A DNA stretch of 7,409 nt, from positions 1-7,409 of the forward strand of contig CADBMA010000096.1 in the NCBI GenBank assembly GCA_902795665.1. Direction: 5' to 3'. The first letter of the stretch is position 1. The number at the start of each line of letters is the position of its first letter. The translations under genes and the position numbers were made by a program. Below the pieces are notes generated by a model. The model saw only the letters and a program-made list of their open reading frames with translations, was not told where the DNA came from and made no database searches. The stretch is from an uncultured Rhodospirillales bacterium (GTDB lineage: Bacteria; Pseudomonadota; Alphaproteobacteria; RF32; CAG-239). Below are positions 1-7,114 of the stretch, one piece after another.

Positions 1-1433
1 ATAAGTTCCCATTTTTCACCAAAAATAACACTAATAAAGACACTGCCGTTATATGCTATTTGCTTGCGGCGTTTGACCACCTCAGAATTTAGCGATATGA
101 TTTCATTGCGGTCTACGGCTAATACATCTGTAGGAACAGGCTCACAGGAAAAAACTTTTTCTTTAGAGAGCAGCACGACGCCCCCGTTAACCACACTGAC
201 AACCTCGTTTATACCGCAGGTTTCGGCAAAATATTTGTGTTCACGAATAAACTTTTTATCACCATGAACCGGCAAAACAATCCGAGGCCGCAAAATTTCA
301 TACATTCTTTTTACCTCTGCTTTGCTGCAATGCCCCGAGGTGTGCACCAGTGCATCGGTATTGGTAATGACATTAACCCCCTGGGCAATAAGTTTTTCTT
401 GCATATCGTTTATTTTTTCTTCGTTACCGGGAATAATTTTAGAAGAAAAAATAACCGTATCACCTTTGCCAAGTTTGACGTCTCGACTTTGTCCGTTGAC
501 AATTGAACTCAGCGCGCTACGATAATTGGCCTGTGAGCCGGTGCAAATATACAAAGCATTGCTGGCCGGAATAGATGAGGCTTCTTTGATATCGTAGCAA
601 GCTGGCAAGTCTTTAAAATAACCCAACTCTTTGGCCACTCTGACATTATAAAGCAGACTGCGCCCCATTAAAACCGGAGTTCTTCCCGCTGCCTGCGCCG
701 CCATAATCAAGCTTGCCAGACGTGTTAAATTGGAGGCAAAACAAGTTGCCACAACAGTATTGGGCAGACTGGGAATTAAATTTATAAGGCATTGGCGAAC
801 TTCTGCCTCGCTGGGTTGCTCTTCATCAATCATAATATTGGTAGAATCGCAGACAAACATATCAACGCCTGATTTTCCTGCTTTTTCAAGACTATTATAA
901 TCTGTTTTTAAATCTGCAACTGCACCATCATCAAAGCGCCAATCGGTTGCATGGACAACTGTGATGTTGCCGGCTTTTATTATTAATGCCGACGTCTCCG
1001 GCACTGAGTGTACAACAGAAACAAATTTAACCGTAAATTCTTTTAGTTCTACAAGTTCATTTTCACAGATAGTACGCATATCAACCTGTGTATCTAAATT
1101 GTATTCATGCAGGCGATTTTTAATAAGCTCCATTGTAAAGTCTGAAGCATAAATCGGACATTTAAGTAATGGCCAGATATGAGCTATTGCGCCAAAATGG
1201 TCTTCGTGAGCGTGGGTAATAAAAATTCCTTCAAACTTATCAGCATATTGCTCAAAAAAAGTGGCATCTGCAAAGCATAAATCCATTCCCGGAAAATTAT
1301 CATTCAAGAAACCATAACCGGTGTCGACCATGATAAATTTGCCATGATAGGCATAAACGTACATATTCATGCCAATTTCATCAGCACCACCCAAAGCTAT
1401 AAAATATAAACCATCTTTATTAAACTTGTTCAT
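1..1433 (-). CDS. rnj: Ribonuclease J, C-terminus cut by the window edge
   Basis: RNase J is a cytoplasmic metallo-beta-lactamase/beta-CASP nuclease with 5'-3' exonuclease and endonuclease activity in mRNA decay and rRNA maturation. About 477 codons are visible from ATG at 1433; the family usually has about 550, so part of the C-terminal domain lies beyond base 1. Seen: an N-terminal ALGGADEIGMN motif (residues 13-23), the zinc site THAHEDH (73-79), HSVPE (142-146), the metal ligand Asp164 in HATDW, CDSTN (195-199), the beta-CASP region with TGSQ (298-301), HTSGH (364-368) and PVHGD (388-392). All catalytic His/Asp positions look intact. HATDW and SGHC differ slightly from the usual HTGDW and SGHP. 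The start has an AGGA box at 1441-1444 with 7-base spacing. It overlaps the end of birA by 14 bases, implying coupled translation. Because the frame has no stop inside the window, it is easily missed by simple ORF searches. Confidence 0.95.
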   Translation of the reverse strand, partial: MNKFNKDGLYFIALGGADEIGMNMYVYAYHGKFIMVDTGYGFLNDNFPGMDLCFADATFFEQYADKFEGIFITHAHEDHFGAIAHIWPLLKCPIYASDFTMELIKNRLHEYNLDTQVDMRTICENELVELKEFTVKFVSVVHSVPETSALIIKAGNITVVHATDWRFDDGAVADLKTDYNSLEKAGKSGVDMFVCDSTNIMIDEEQPSEAEVRQCLINLIPSLPNTVVATCFASNLTRLASLIMAAQAAGRTPVLMGRSLLYNVRVAKELGYFKDLPACYDIKEASSIPASNALYICTGSQANYRSALSSIVNGQSRDVKLGKGDTVIFSSKIIPGNEEKINDMQEKLIAQGVNVITNTDALVHTSGHCSKAEVKRMYEILRPRIVLPVHGDKKFIREHKYFAETCGINEVVSVVNGGVVLLSKEKVFSCEPVPTDVLAVDRNEIISLNSEVVKRRKQIAYNGSVFISVIFGEKWEL

Positions 1434-2190
1434 TATAAATTCCTTTTATTTCCGGCATATTCAAAATCTCGCCTGCTCCGATATTGATAATCTTTTCTTT
1501 GTCATCTTGCAACAACAACGTGCCATCATTTGCTAATCCTTTAAAAATGCCGGTTATTTCTTTTTGAGGTAGGCGCACGGATATTTTTTGCCCTATTCCA
1601 TATCCATAATATTGCCAAATTTCAACAATCTTTGACATTCCGAAACTTTTATAAACCGCCAACATTTCATCAAAATGATTAAGATATAAACTTATAAACT
1701 CCTCGCGGCTGCAATCAATATTATGTTCTTTCAGGCAAGTTGTTTTGTATGGAACGTCTGCTCCTTTGGGAGCTGCTGCAATATTTACGCCTATCCCGAT
1801 TATAACTTGATTATTTGCTCCGGATTCTACCAATATCCCTGAAACCTTTCCTCCGTACAACAAAACATCATTGGGCCACTTTAGCAAAACCTGAGATTTG
1901 GGAGATAATTGTTTGATTGTTTTTAACAAGGCTATAGCCGAGATTAAAGAAAAAGCCCCAATGGCAATATCTGCCATCGGCATCAAGAGTGACATGAACA
2001 GGTTGCCTTTAAGCCCGATCCAGCTCCGTCCGCGCCGCCCTCTCCCTTTAAGCTGGCGGTGTGCGGTTACTATTATATTTTGCTGGAATGCACTTTCTGC
2101 ATTGCTCAAGCGTGCGGCTTCATCATTGGTGCTCTCAAGTGTGTCAAAATCTGCCCGCAACCATTTTCCAATAGGAATAAATTCCGTCAT
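1420..2190 (-). CDS. birA: Biotin--[acetyl-CoA-carboxylase] ligase, no DNA-binding domain
   Basis: Biotin protein ligase activates biotin with ATP to biotinyl-5'-AMP and transfers it to a lysine of carboxylase carrier proteins such as AccB. Counting from the upstream TTG at 2193 (one residue longer), the motifs are: ESTND (20-24), the adenylate-binding GRGRRGRSW (50-58), KWPNDV (105-110), KVSGILVE (116-123) and GIGVN (133-137), followed by a small C-terminal SH3-like domain. The N-terminal winged helix of E. coli BirA is absent, so this is the monofunctional class that cannot act as the biotin operon repressor. I prefer ATG 2190 (256 residues) over TTG 2193, because the GAGG box at 2198-2201 then sits 7 bases away. 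The ATG overlaps the nuoN stop by one base (TGATG), and the 3' end overlaps rnj. The position between nuoN and rnj is typical of alphaproteobacteria. Confidence 0.95.
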   Translation of the reverse strand: MTEFIPIGKWLRADFDTLESTNDEAARLSNAESAFQQNIIVTAHRQLKGRGRRGRSWIGLKGNLFMSLLMPMADIAIGAFSLISAIALLKTIKQLSPKSQVLLKWPNDVLLYGGKVSGILVESGANNQVIIGIGVNIAAAPKGADVPYKTTCLKEHNIDCSREEFISLYLNHFDEMLAVYKSFGMSKIVEIWQYYGYGIGQKISVRLPQKEITGIFKGLANDGTLLLQDDKEKIINIGAGEILNMPEIKGIYNEQV

Positions 2191-3599
2191 CAAAATACCT
2201 CAACCAGCATCATTTCAACATCGTGCATCAGGTATTTGGGATTAATTATTACCACCAGAATCAATATCACATTTATCAGCAAGCAGATATAAACTCCGCG
2301 GTCAACCACATCAAACATATTGTTGCGCGACTCAAAATATACTGCCGTAATAACTTTAAGATATGCGCAAACCAAAATCAGCATTGCAAATAATTCGAAA
2401 CCGATAAGCGCAAAATGCTGCCCGATAAGCAGACTGTTGACAACGGCCAATTTTCCCAAAAAACCCAATAGCGGCGGAGTGCCGATTAATGAAATCATAA
2501 AAATCAGCAAAGCCGCTGATAAGAAGGGGCGCTGTGTGGCCACTCCTTTTATGTCGGACAATTCTTTCATGTACTCGCCTTTGCAGCGATATCCATAAAA
2601 AACTGTATAAATTCCATACATTGCCAACACATAAACTAATAAATATGTAAATGATGCAACAACCCCCTGATCACTTAGAGGAAAGAGTGTAATAATGGAT
2701 ACGCCTATAAAGTATAAGCTACTATATCCAAAAATTTTGCGTAAATTGCTTTCACTGGTAGCGCCTATTGCTCCGAAAAAAATTGACAACACTCCAAAAA
2801 TAATAAAGACCTGATTTAACCAATCCATTAATGGGTAAAACGCATTAATGCAAATATTGACCAAACAAGAAAAATAAGCAAATATCGGCACAATTGTCAA
2901 ATAACCTGAGACCGGAAGAATTGAATTGCCAACCACACAAGAAAACCAAAAATGAAACGGCGCAACGCCCATCATAAATAATAAACACGCAATGATGCAG
3001 GCAACAGAAAATTGATATTGCCAAATAATTTGACTGCGAATCCCCATAATGCGTTCAATTGCGCCATAATCAAGTGTTTTTGCATAAAAATATAAAATCG
3101 CAATGCCGGCGGCAAATGTCATGACTACTAATAATGAAAAAACTCCCAAAACTTTTGCACCAGCCTTGCGTGCGTCTATTCTCAACAGAATATTGTTGGC
3201 CAAAAACTGAAAAGACAGTCCAATAAACAAAAACAACAGGTTGTGCGCCGAAACCGCTATGGAAAAACAAAGCAAGTTAAATAAAACAATTTCATAGAAA
3301 ACAAAACTGGATATATTTTTGCTGACAAAATATTTTAGCGACAAATATCCCCATATAAATGTCATGCTGTAAAGTAAAAATTTAAATAACGTTGTATATG
3401 AGTTGTTATAAAAATATTCTCCGACATTTTGGTTATAAAATAAAACAGTTGATGCCGCACTAATTAACAAAAACAGACGATAAATTATATAAAAAGTTTT
3501 TGGGGTTGATGTGTGTCGGAAAATTCTAACCAATCCCATAGTTATCAAACCCAAGAATAAGACCAACTCCGGAAGCAATGCGATATAATTTACCAACAT
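2190..3599 (-). CDS. nuoN: NADH-quinone oxidoreductase subunit N (NuoN), divergent
   Basis: NuoN is the antiporter-like subunit of the complex I membrane arm nearest the NuoA/J/K/H end. The 469-residue length and about 14 hydrophobic segments are normal for the family. Identity rests on AHNLLFLFIGL (118-128, for the family's ANDLLSLYLGL), APFHFW (213-218), NLRKIFGYSS (285-294), QRPFLSAAL (356-364) and GTPPLLGFLGK (373-383). By eye alignment with E. coli NuoN, Lys395 is kept as Lys383 and His224 as His216. Glu133 is replaced by Ser129, Lys217 by Met209 and Lys247 by Ile239, and the SSxxHxG histidine is Phe297. The TPDVYEGAPTPV loop is reduced to an LPVSG remnant. The start ATG has a GGAG box at 3606-3609 with 6-base spacing, inside the end of nuoM; 3 bases separate the two genes. 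The family assignment is secure; proton-channel function is doubtful. Confidence 0.93.
   Translation of the reverse strand: MLVNYIALLPELVLFLGLITMGLVRIFRHTSTPKTFYIIYRLFLLISAASTVLFYNQNVGEYFYNNSYTTLFKFLLYSMTFIWGYLSLKYFVSKNISSFVFYEIVLFNLLCFSIAVSAHNLLFLFIGLSFQFLANNILLRIDARKAGAKVLGVFSLLVVMTFAAGIAILYFYAKTLDYGAIERIMGIRSQIIWQYQFSVACIIACLLFMMGVAPFHFWFSCVVGNSILPVSGYLTIVPIFAYFSCLVNICINAFYPLMDWLNQVFIIFGVLSIFFGAIGATSESNLRKIFGYSSLYFIGVSIITLFPLSDQGVVASFTYLLVYVLAMYGIYTVFYGYRCKGEYMKELSDIKGVATQRPFLSAALLIFMISLIGTPPLLGFLGKLAVVNSLLIGQHFALIGFELFAMLILVCAYLKVITAVYFESRNNMFDVVDRGVYICLLINVILILVVIINPKYLMHDVEMMLVEVF
2198..2201 (-). promoter_or_regulatory. Ribosome binding site of birA
   Basis: GAGG on the minus strand lies inside the last codons of nuoN, 7 bases before ATG 2190 but only 4 bases before the alternative TTG at 2193. 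The spacing favours the ATG start. Confidence 0.6.
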
Positions 3600-3602
3600 A
3601 AT

Positions 3603-5030
3603 CTACTCCATATACCATAATGGATTGACAAAAGATGTAACCATCAACAGCATTATCGCTACAAAAAAGACAAATACCGGTATCGAAATATCCTCAATAG
3701 CGGTTACCTTATTATTTTCTTCAGACGGATAGCGCAAATAAAACATATATTGCAACAAGCCCAGACAGCTTAGGATAATGGCGGTTAATATAAACATGGT
3801 CATTTTTAGATTGTATGAAAACAATCCGGAAAAAATAAGCATATTGTTTAGAAACATTGACGACAAAGGCATACCTACTGCTGCCAATACAAAAAACGAC
3901 ATCACTATTGAACTTCGGCTAACATTGTTGAGAAGTCCTAAATCAGAACGATTAGAGCGCTGTTTTTCTTTTTCAAGATATGCCACCATCACCTCAATTG
4001 CTGAAATTATAATCAGCCATGAAAATATTGAAAATCCAATATTGGACAATAAAGCGTCCGTAGGCAACAATGCACCCAGAAGATATAAGATATAAAAAAC
4101 TGTCATATAGGAGAAAATTTTATATTGAATATCTCTATTACCAAACCCTATCAGAGCAATTATTATCATTGTAACAATGCTTATAATTTTCAAGACCAAC
4201 AAGTAGGGTTCCAATATTCCGGGGGCAGTGAGCGGGAAAAATCTGATTAAGCCATAAACACCTGTCAGCGGTATGATATTGGCGATAATAAATACTAATG
4301 GATTGGAAATATTGACATTAACTGACGATATCCAGTAGTGAAAAGGCCAAATTGGTATCCGTGATAAAAAAGCAATAAAAATGGCACTCCAAACCACAAT
4401 TGCAATATTATGTTTGATGGTTACGCGGCTGATATCGTGAATTGTAACATTTTGGTAGTGAAATAAAATGCATAAGGCGACAAACAACAGCATTGCCCCT
4501 AACAGATTATACATAAAAAAACGAGATAATGTTTCCTGACGCCGTACATCGCCATAAATGCCCACCAACATAAACAACGGCAGCAACATTGCCTCGAAGA
4601 AGATATAAAAAGAAAATAGGTCGCCTGATAATAAATATCCGATAACCATTTCCAAAAACATTAATGTAAGAATTACTAAGGTTTTCATGCGATAATTATT
4701 ATTGCGCACACCTATAAAACCAAGCAAAATCGCGAAATGAATCGCAGCAATTAAGGATAACGAAAAAACATCAATGCCGAGCAACAGTTCTATTTTTGGA
4801 GTATCCAGCCATTCAAAAGAAGTGACCAGCTGCAGACCTGCTCCACTATGATCAATTTTATGCGCCACAATCCATAAAAGAAGCAAATTGGCAATCACAG
4901 TCAATATACCGACAGATAGCGCATTGCGCCCGCGCGATAGGCTGCTATCTTTTGAAAGAGCTGTAAATATAATGCCCATAAATGGGACAGCCATAATATA
5001 TAATAAAAGAACCGAGGCGTTTTCAATCAT
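3603..5030 (-). CDS. nuoM: NADH-quinone oxidoreductase subunit M (NuoM), divergent
   Basis: NuoM is the central antiporter-like subunit of the complex I membrane arm. It has 475 residues, slightly short for the family (about 490-510), with about 14 hydrophobic segments. Identity rests on LGIDVFSLSL (84-93), FFEAMLLPLFMLVGIYG (144-160), SRFFMYNLLG (169-178), IPIWPFHYW (225-233), GVYGLIRFF (257-265), the DIQYKI region (300-305) and the AAVGMPLSS loop (383-391). By eye alignment with E. coli NuoM, Glu144 is kept as Glu146. Lys234 is replaced by Arg224, Lys265 by Leu255, His348 by Trp338 and Glu407 by Asn396. The conserved DAHVEAPTAGS segment after the WPxHxW motif is replaced by an uncharged stretch (234-245). 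The start overlaps the nuoL stop in an ATGA and has GGAG at 5038-5041 with 7-base spacing, so translation is coupled to nuoL. The family assignment is secure; proton-channel function is doubtful. Confidence 0.94.
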   Translation of the reverse strand: MIENASVLLLYIMAVPFMGIIFTALSKDSSLSRGRNALSVGILTVIANLLLLWIVAHKIDHSGAGLQLVTSFEWLDTPKIELLLGIDVFSLSLIAAIHFAILLGFIGVRNNNYRMKTLVILTLMFLEMVIGYLLSGDLFSFYIFFEAMLLPLFMLVGIYGDVRRQETLSRFFMYNLLGAMLLFVALCILFHYQNVTIHDISRVTIKHNIAIVVWSAIFIAFLSRIPIWPFHYWISSVNVNISNPLVFIIANIIPLTGVYGLIRFFPLTAPGILEPYLLVLKIISIVTMIIIALIGFGNRDIQYKIFSYMTVFYILYLLGALLPTDALLSNIGFSIFSWLIIISAIEVMVAYLEKEKQRSNRSDLGLLNNVSRSSIVMSFFVLAAVGMPLSSMFLNNMLIFSGLFSYNLKMTMFILTAIILSCLGLLQYMFYLRYPSEENNKVTAIEDISIPVFVFFVAIMLLMVTSFVNPLWYME

Positions 5031-6682
5031 TTCACAACTCCATTATAGTACGATGCCGCAATGATTATTATACCTGTCAGTAAAAACAACACATAATTCC
5101 AAGCATTGTCGTTATGCATACGACGAAAGATGATAATCATAATCCGAATCGCACTTTTAATTGAAGCAATAACGGTTTTCTCAATAAACATAAAATCAAC
5201 AATTAAGCGTAATCCTCGCCCTAAAACTTGTATTGGAACTAAAACACAAAAATTATAAATATCGCTTATAACATCTCTTTTTTGTATAAAATCGGAACAA
5301 TATAGGCCAGATATTTTTTGCAAAGGACGCGAGATAAAAATTGCAAACCAGACCATAACACAGCCGGCAATATACGGCCAAACATTCAGCAACTGTTGTT
5401 TGTTATAAATAATCAGGGTAACAAGAGCAATAAGCACAGGTATTTCAAGCATAAACAAACGGATATTCTGATTGTTTTTGCCTGTAGCATTGTTTGCAAA
5501 AAAGGCATCTGATAATATCTGCGCAGAGATAAACGAAAATGCTGTGAGTCCAACTGATGTTAACCATAAATTGCGACCGGCAAACAAGCTCCAAGCAAGG
5601 GCATACAAGATTGTAGAGATAATGCATATTCCAAAAGTTAGCTTTGCGCTTTGAAGCACTCCGCATAAACGCGACATTTTCAGCTCATCATTACGGAGTT
5701 TGCTAAAAAACATTAGAATATTATTGAATAAAAAGGCAGCAATTAAAAACAAATAAAAACGTCGGTTGGAAAAAGACGGCAGCCAAGCAAAACCCGACAG
5801 GCTTAATCCCCAGAAGAACATGGACAGATAAACCGATTTTCGCTTTAAATTATCAACTACCAGCGCGCCTAAGCCACCCCAAACAATACCGGCAACAGCA
5901 AAAATTTTTAACAATGGATACGAGTATTGAGATATCATTAAAATATTTTTCAACAGCTGAAGAATAATCAACCCCATTAACGGAGTGGCTGCAAACAGTA
6001 TAAAATTTAGGCGCGCAAAATTTAGTTCCGACATTTTCTGATATGCGGTATGGAAAAATGCCGTTCCATTTTTAATAAATATGCACGCTAGCAGCATAAT
6101 CGCAATACAGTCACGATGCCGCCAAACTTGCGATTGTTCCTCAATACCGGCAATGTTTATATTGCCCTGCTGTCCAAAAATTAAGGCTAAAATACATAAA
6201 AGCATAAAATCAGCAAGAAAATTACCATAGATATACTGGCGTTTAGCTTCAGGTAAATTAATTATGCTATAAACAATAACATCAACTACTCCAACCGCAA
6301 CCAAAAGCTGAACATAATTAACCGCACATAACGCCGAAATAACCATAACGCTGCTCAGGACAATCAAACCATTGAGTTTGTTTTTGGTAAATTCGTCAGA
6401 TGACAAAATTGTATAATATACCACTGTCATGCTAAGCATGATGACGCCGATTGCGCCAAAGCGACTGATATTTTTGAGATGAAAGCTGATTATTACCGGC
6501 AAATTAGGCACGGCATTCCAAATAACTGAAAATTCTGGAAAAGGATAGACTCCAGCCAAAGATGCTACGCTAAAAGCTCCTGACACTAAGATAAAACAGC
6601 CCCATATTAAAGAAAGGCGCTGCCGTGGCATAAACATTGAGCAGATTCCAACCGTCAACAATAAAAAAATAAAATTAACCAC
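5027..6682 (-). CDS. nuoL: Highly divergent NADH-quinone oxidoreductase subunit L (NuoL)
   Basis: This is a 551-residue integral membrane protein with about 15 hydrophobic segments; typical NuoL has about 610-650. It is placed as the distal antiporter-like subunit of complex I by its position before nuoM and by collinear similarity. NYVQLLVAVG (122-131) matches the NLVQLFFGW region. K204 and HT (211-212) match the GKSAQFPLHTW region. NLKRKSVYLS (278-287) matches DIKRVLAYST. The C-terminus (470-551: SDIYNF, VPIQVLGR, a long amphipathic stretch, then a final membrane segment) matches the NuoL lateral helix. The GWEGVG glutamate is Val133 with Asp134 beside it. GPTPVSALIHAAT has no counterpart apart from scattered residues, THAFFKA has lost its His and Lys, and GFFSKDE is replaced by uncharged residues with Trp373 for Lys399. 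The start is GTG with a weak Shine-Dalgarno site; no better in-frame start lies between it and the upstream stop. A cruder annotation might call it only a hypothetical or proton-conducting membrane transporter protein. Confidence 0.82.
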   Translation of the reverse strand: MVNFIFLLLTVGICSMFMPRQRLSLIWGCFILVSGAFSVASLAGVYPFPEFSVIWNAVPNLPVIISFHLKNISRFGAIGVIMLSMTVVYYTILSSDEFTKNKLNGLIVLSSVMVISALCAVNYVQLLVAVGVVDVIVYSIINLPEAKRQYIYGNFLADFMLLCILALIFGQQGNINIAGIEEQSQVWRHRDCIAIMLLACIFIKNGTAFFHTAYQKMSELNFARLNFILFAATPLMGLIILQLLKNILMISQYSYPLLKIFAVAGIVWGGLGALVVDNLKRKSVYLSMFFWGLSLSGFAWLPSFSNRRFYLFLIAAFLFNNILMFFSKLRNDELKMSRLCGVLQSAKLTFGICIISTILYALAWSLFAGRNLWLTSVGLTAFSFISAQILSDAFFANNATGKNNQNIRLFMLEIPVLIALVTLIIYNKQQLLNVWPYIAGCVMVWFAIFISRPLQKISGLYCSDFIQKRDVISDIYNFCVLVPIQVLGRGLRLIVDFMFIEKTVIASIKSAIRIMIIIFRRMHNDNAWNYVLFLLTGIIIIAASYYNGVVK

Positions 6683-6698
6683 TGTCTTATATCCACTT

Positions 6699-6707
6699 AT
6701 TTTAGCA
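6699..6707 (-). promoter_or_regulatory. Possible extended -10 promoter element of the nuoL operon
   Basis: On the minus strand TGC-TAAAAT matches the extended -10 pattern TGn-TATAAT in 5 of 6 hexamer positions. No credible -35 hexamer is visible, as that position falls in the terminator stem. Transcription would begin near 6692, leaving a leader of about 10 bases before the GTG start of nuoL. It overlaps the T-tract of the preceding terminator. Weak evidence; the operon may instead depend on read-through from upstream. Confidence 0.28.
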
Positions 6708-6727
6708 AAAAAGGGCTATAAAGCCCT
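6707..6727 (-). terminator. Rho-independent terminator or attenuator between the 104-aa gene and nuoL
   Basis: Read on the minus strand, AGGGCT (6727-6722), a 4-base loop (6721-6718) and AGCCCT (6717-6712) form a perfect 6-bp GC-rich stem followed by six T (6712-6707, one T shared with the stem). It lies 27 bases after the stop of the upstream small gene and only 24 bases before the GTG start of nuoL, so it could also attenuate transcription into the nuo operon. Confidence 0.72.
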
Positions 6728-6754
6728 CATTTTGTGCTTATAACAATGTAATAA

Positions 6755-7069
6755 CTACCCTAAAGCTTTTAAACTGCGGACAATTCTGACCGGAACTTTA
6801 TATTCGCGAGCCACGTCGTCATTTTCTATTTCAACCATCAGCACTTCATTGACTGATTTTAGCGGAAGGCGCGCCTCATTAGCTATTGCATTGAGCATAA
6901 ACGCGCTTTCACGACTGCGATATAACAAAGCCTGCTCACCACCATCATAAACCAAGCGAGGATTTTCCGGCCCGCCTTCACGATATTCAATAATGATAAG
7001 TATCTCTCCTGCTGCGTTTTGCAGCATATCATAACGCCCTGATTGTTGCGAGTTGGTGTTTTCAGCCAT
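6755..7069 (-). CDS. Unrecognised 104-residue soluble protein
   Basis: I do not recognise this protein. It has 104 residues from ATG 7069, or 109 from ATG 7084. The shorter form is preferred because GAGG at 7079-7082 is 9 bases upstream, whereas the longer one has only an AAAGA one base before its ATG. There is no signal peptide or membrane segment. The N-terminus is polar (residues 1-12). A probable beta-strand GEILIIIEYR (21-30) follows, then a turn rich in Gly and Pro (32-37). A YDGGEQALLYR stretch (41-51) leads into a likely helix, SAFMLNAIANEA (55-66). An acidic strand VNEVLMVEIEND (73-84) precedes a basic C-terminus VPVRIVRSLKALG (92-104). Codon use resembles its neighbours, and it ends at a terminator, which supports a real gene. 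It occupies the place where nuoK would be expected before nuoL. Function unknown. Confidence 0.75.
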   Translation of the reverse strand: MAENTNSQQSGRYDMLQNAAGEILIIIEYREGGPENPRLVYDGGEQALLYRSRESAFMLNAIANEARLPLKSVNEVLMVEIENDDVAREYKVPVRIVRSLKALG

Positions 7070-7078
7070 TTTCAATAA

Positions 7079-7082
7079 CCTC
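7079..7082 (-). promoter_or_regulatory. Ribosome binding site of the 104-residue gene
   Basis: GAGG on the minus strand, 9 bases before ATG 7069. It lies just inside the upstream alternative start at 7084 and is the reason for choosing the shorter protein. Confidence 0.5.
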
Positions 7083-7114
7083 ATATCTTTGGTTCAAATC
7101 ATAAATCTGGGGTG

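Noticed and set aside
64..1152. Plus-strand open frames at 64-267, 237-506, 322-525 and 961-1152
   Set aside because: They lie antisense to rnj, which matches RNase J motif by motif across the whole stretch; their translations are low-complexity and resemble no family.
1898..2598. Plus-strand open frames at 1898-2245, 2059-2292 and 2320-2598
   Set aside because: They are antisense to birA and nuoN, whose families are clear, and have no convincing ribosome sites or domains.
3070..3270. Minus-strand 66-residue frame within nuoN
   Set aside because: It is an alternative frame inside nuoN; the nuoN frame is continuous with conserved motifs on both sides.
3778..4095. Plus-strand 105-residue frame antisense to nuoM
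   Set aside because: It is opposite a well-supported gene, and its composition mirrors the hydrophobic codons of nuoM.
5318..5666. Open frames at 5318-5512 (+), 5445-5666 (-) and 5472-5654 (+) within nuoL
   Set aside because: They are shadows of the long nuoL frame, with no domains and no spacing consistent with genes.
5027..6682. Frameshift or pseudogene as the explanation for the missing NuoL motifs
   Set aside because: Similarity to NuoL runs collinearly in one frame from the N-terminal region to the C-terminal lateral helix, with no internal stop or frame switch.
5027..6682. The 551-residue protein as an MrpA/MnhA or formate-hydrogenlyase-type antiporter subunit
   Set aside because: Its position directly before nuoM-nuoN and the NuoL-like C-terminal segment (SDIYNF, LGR, amphipathic helix, last membrane segment) favour NuoL, although the low conservation leaves some doubt.
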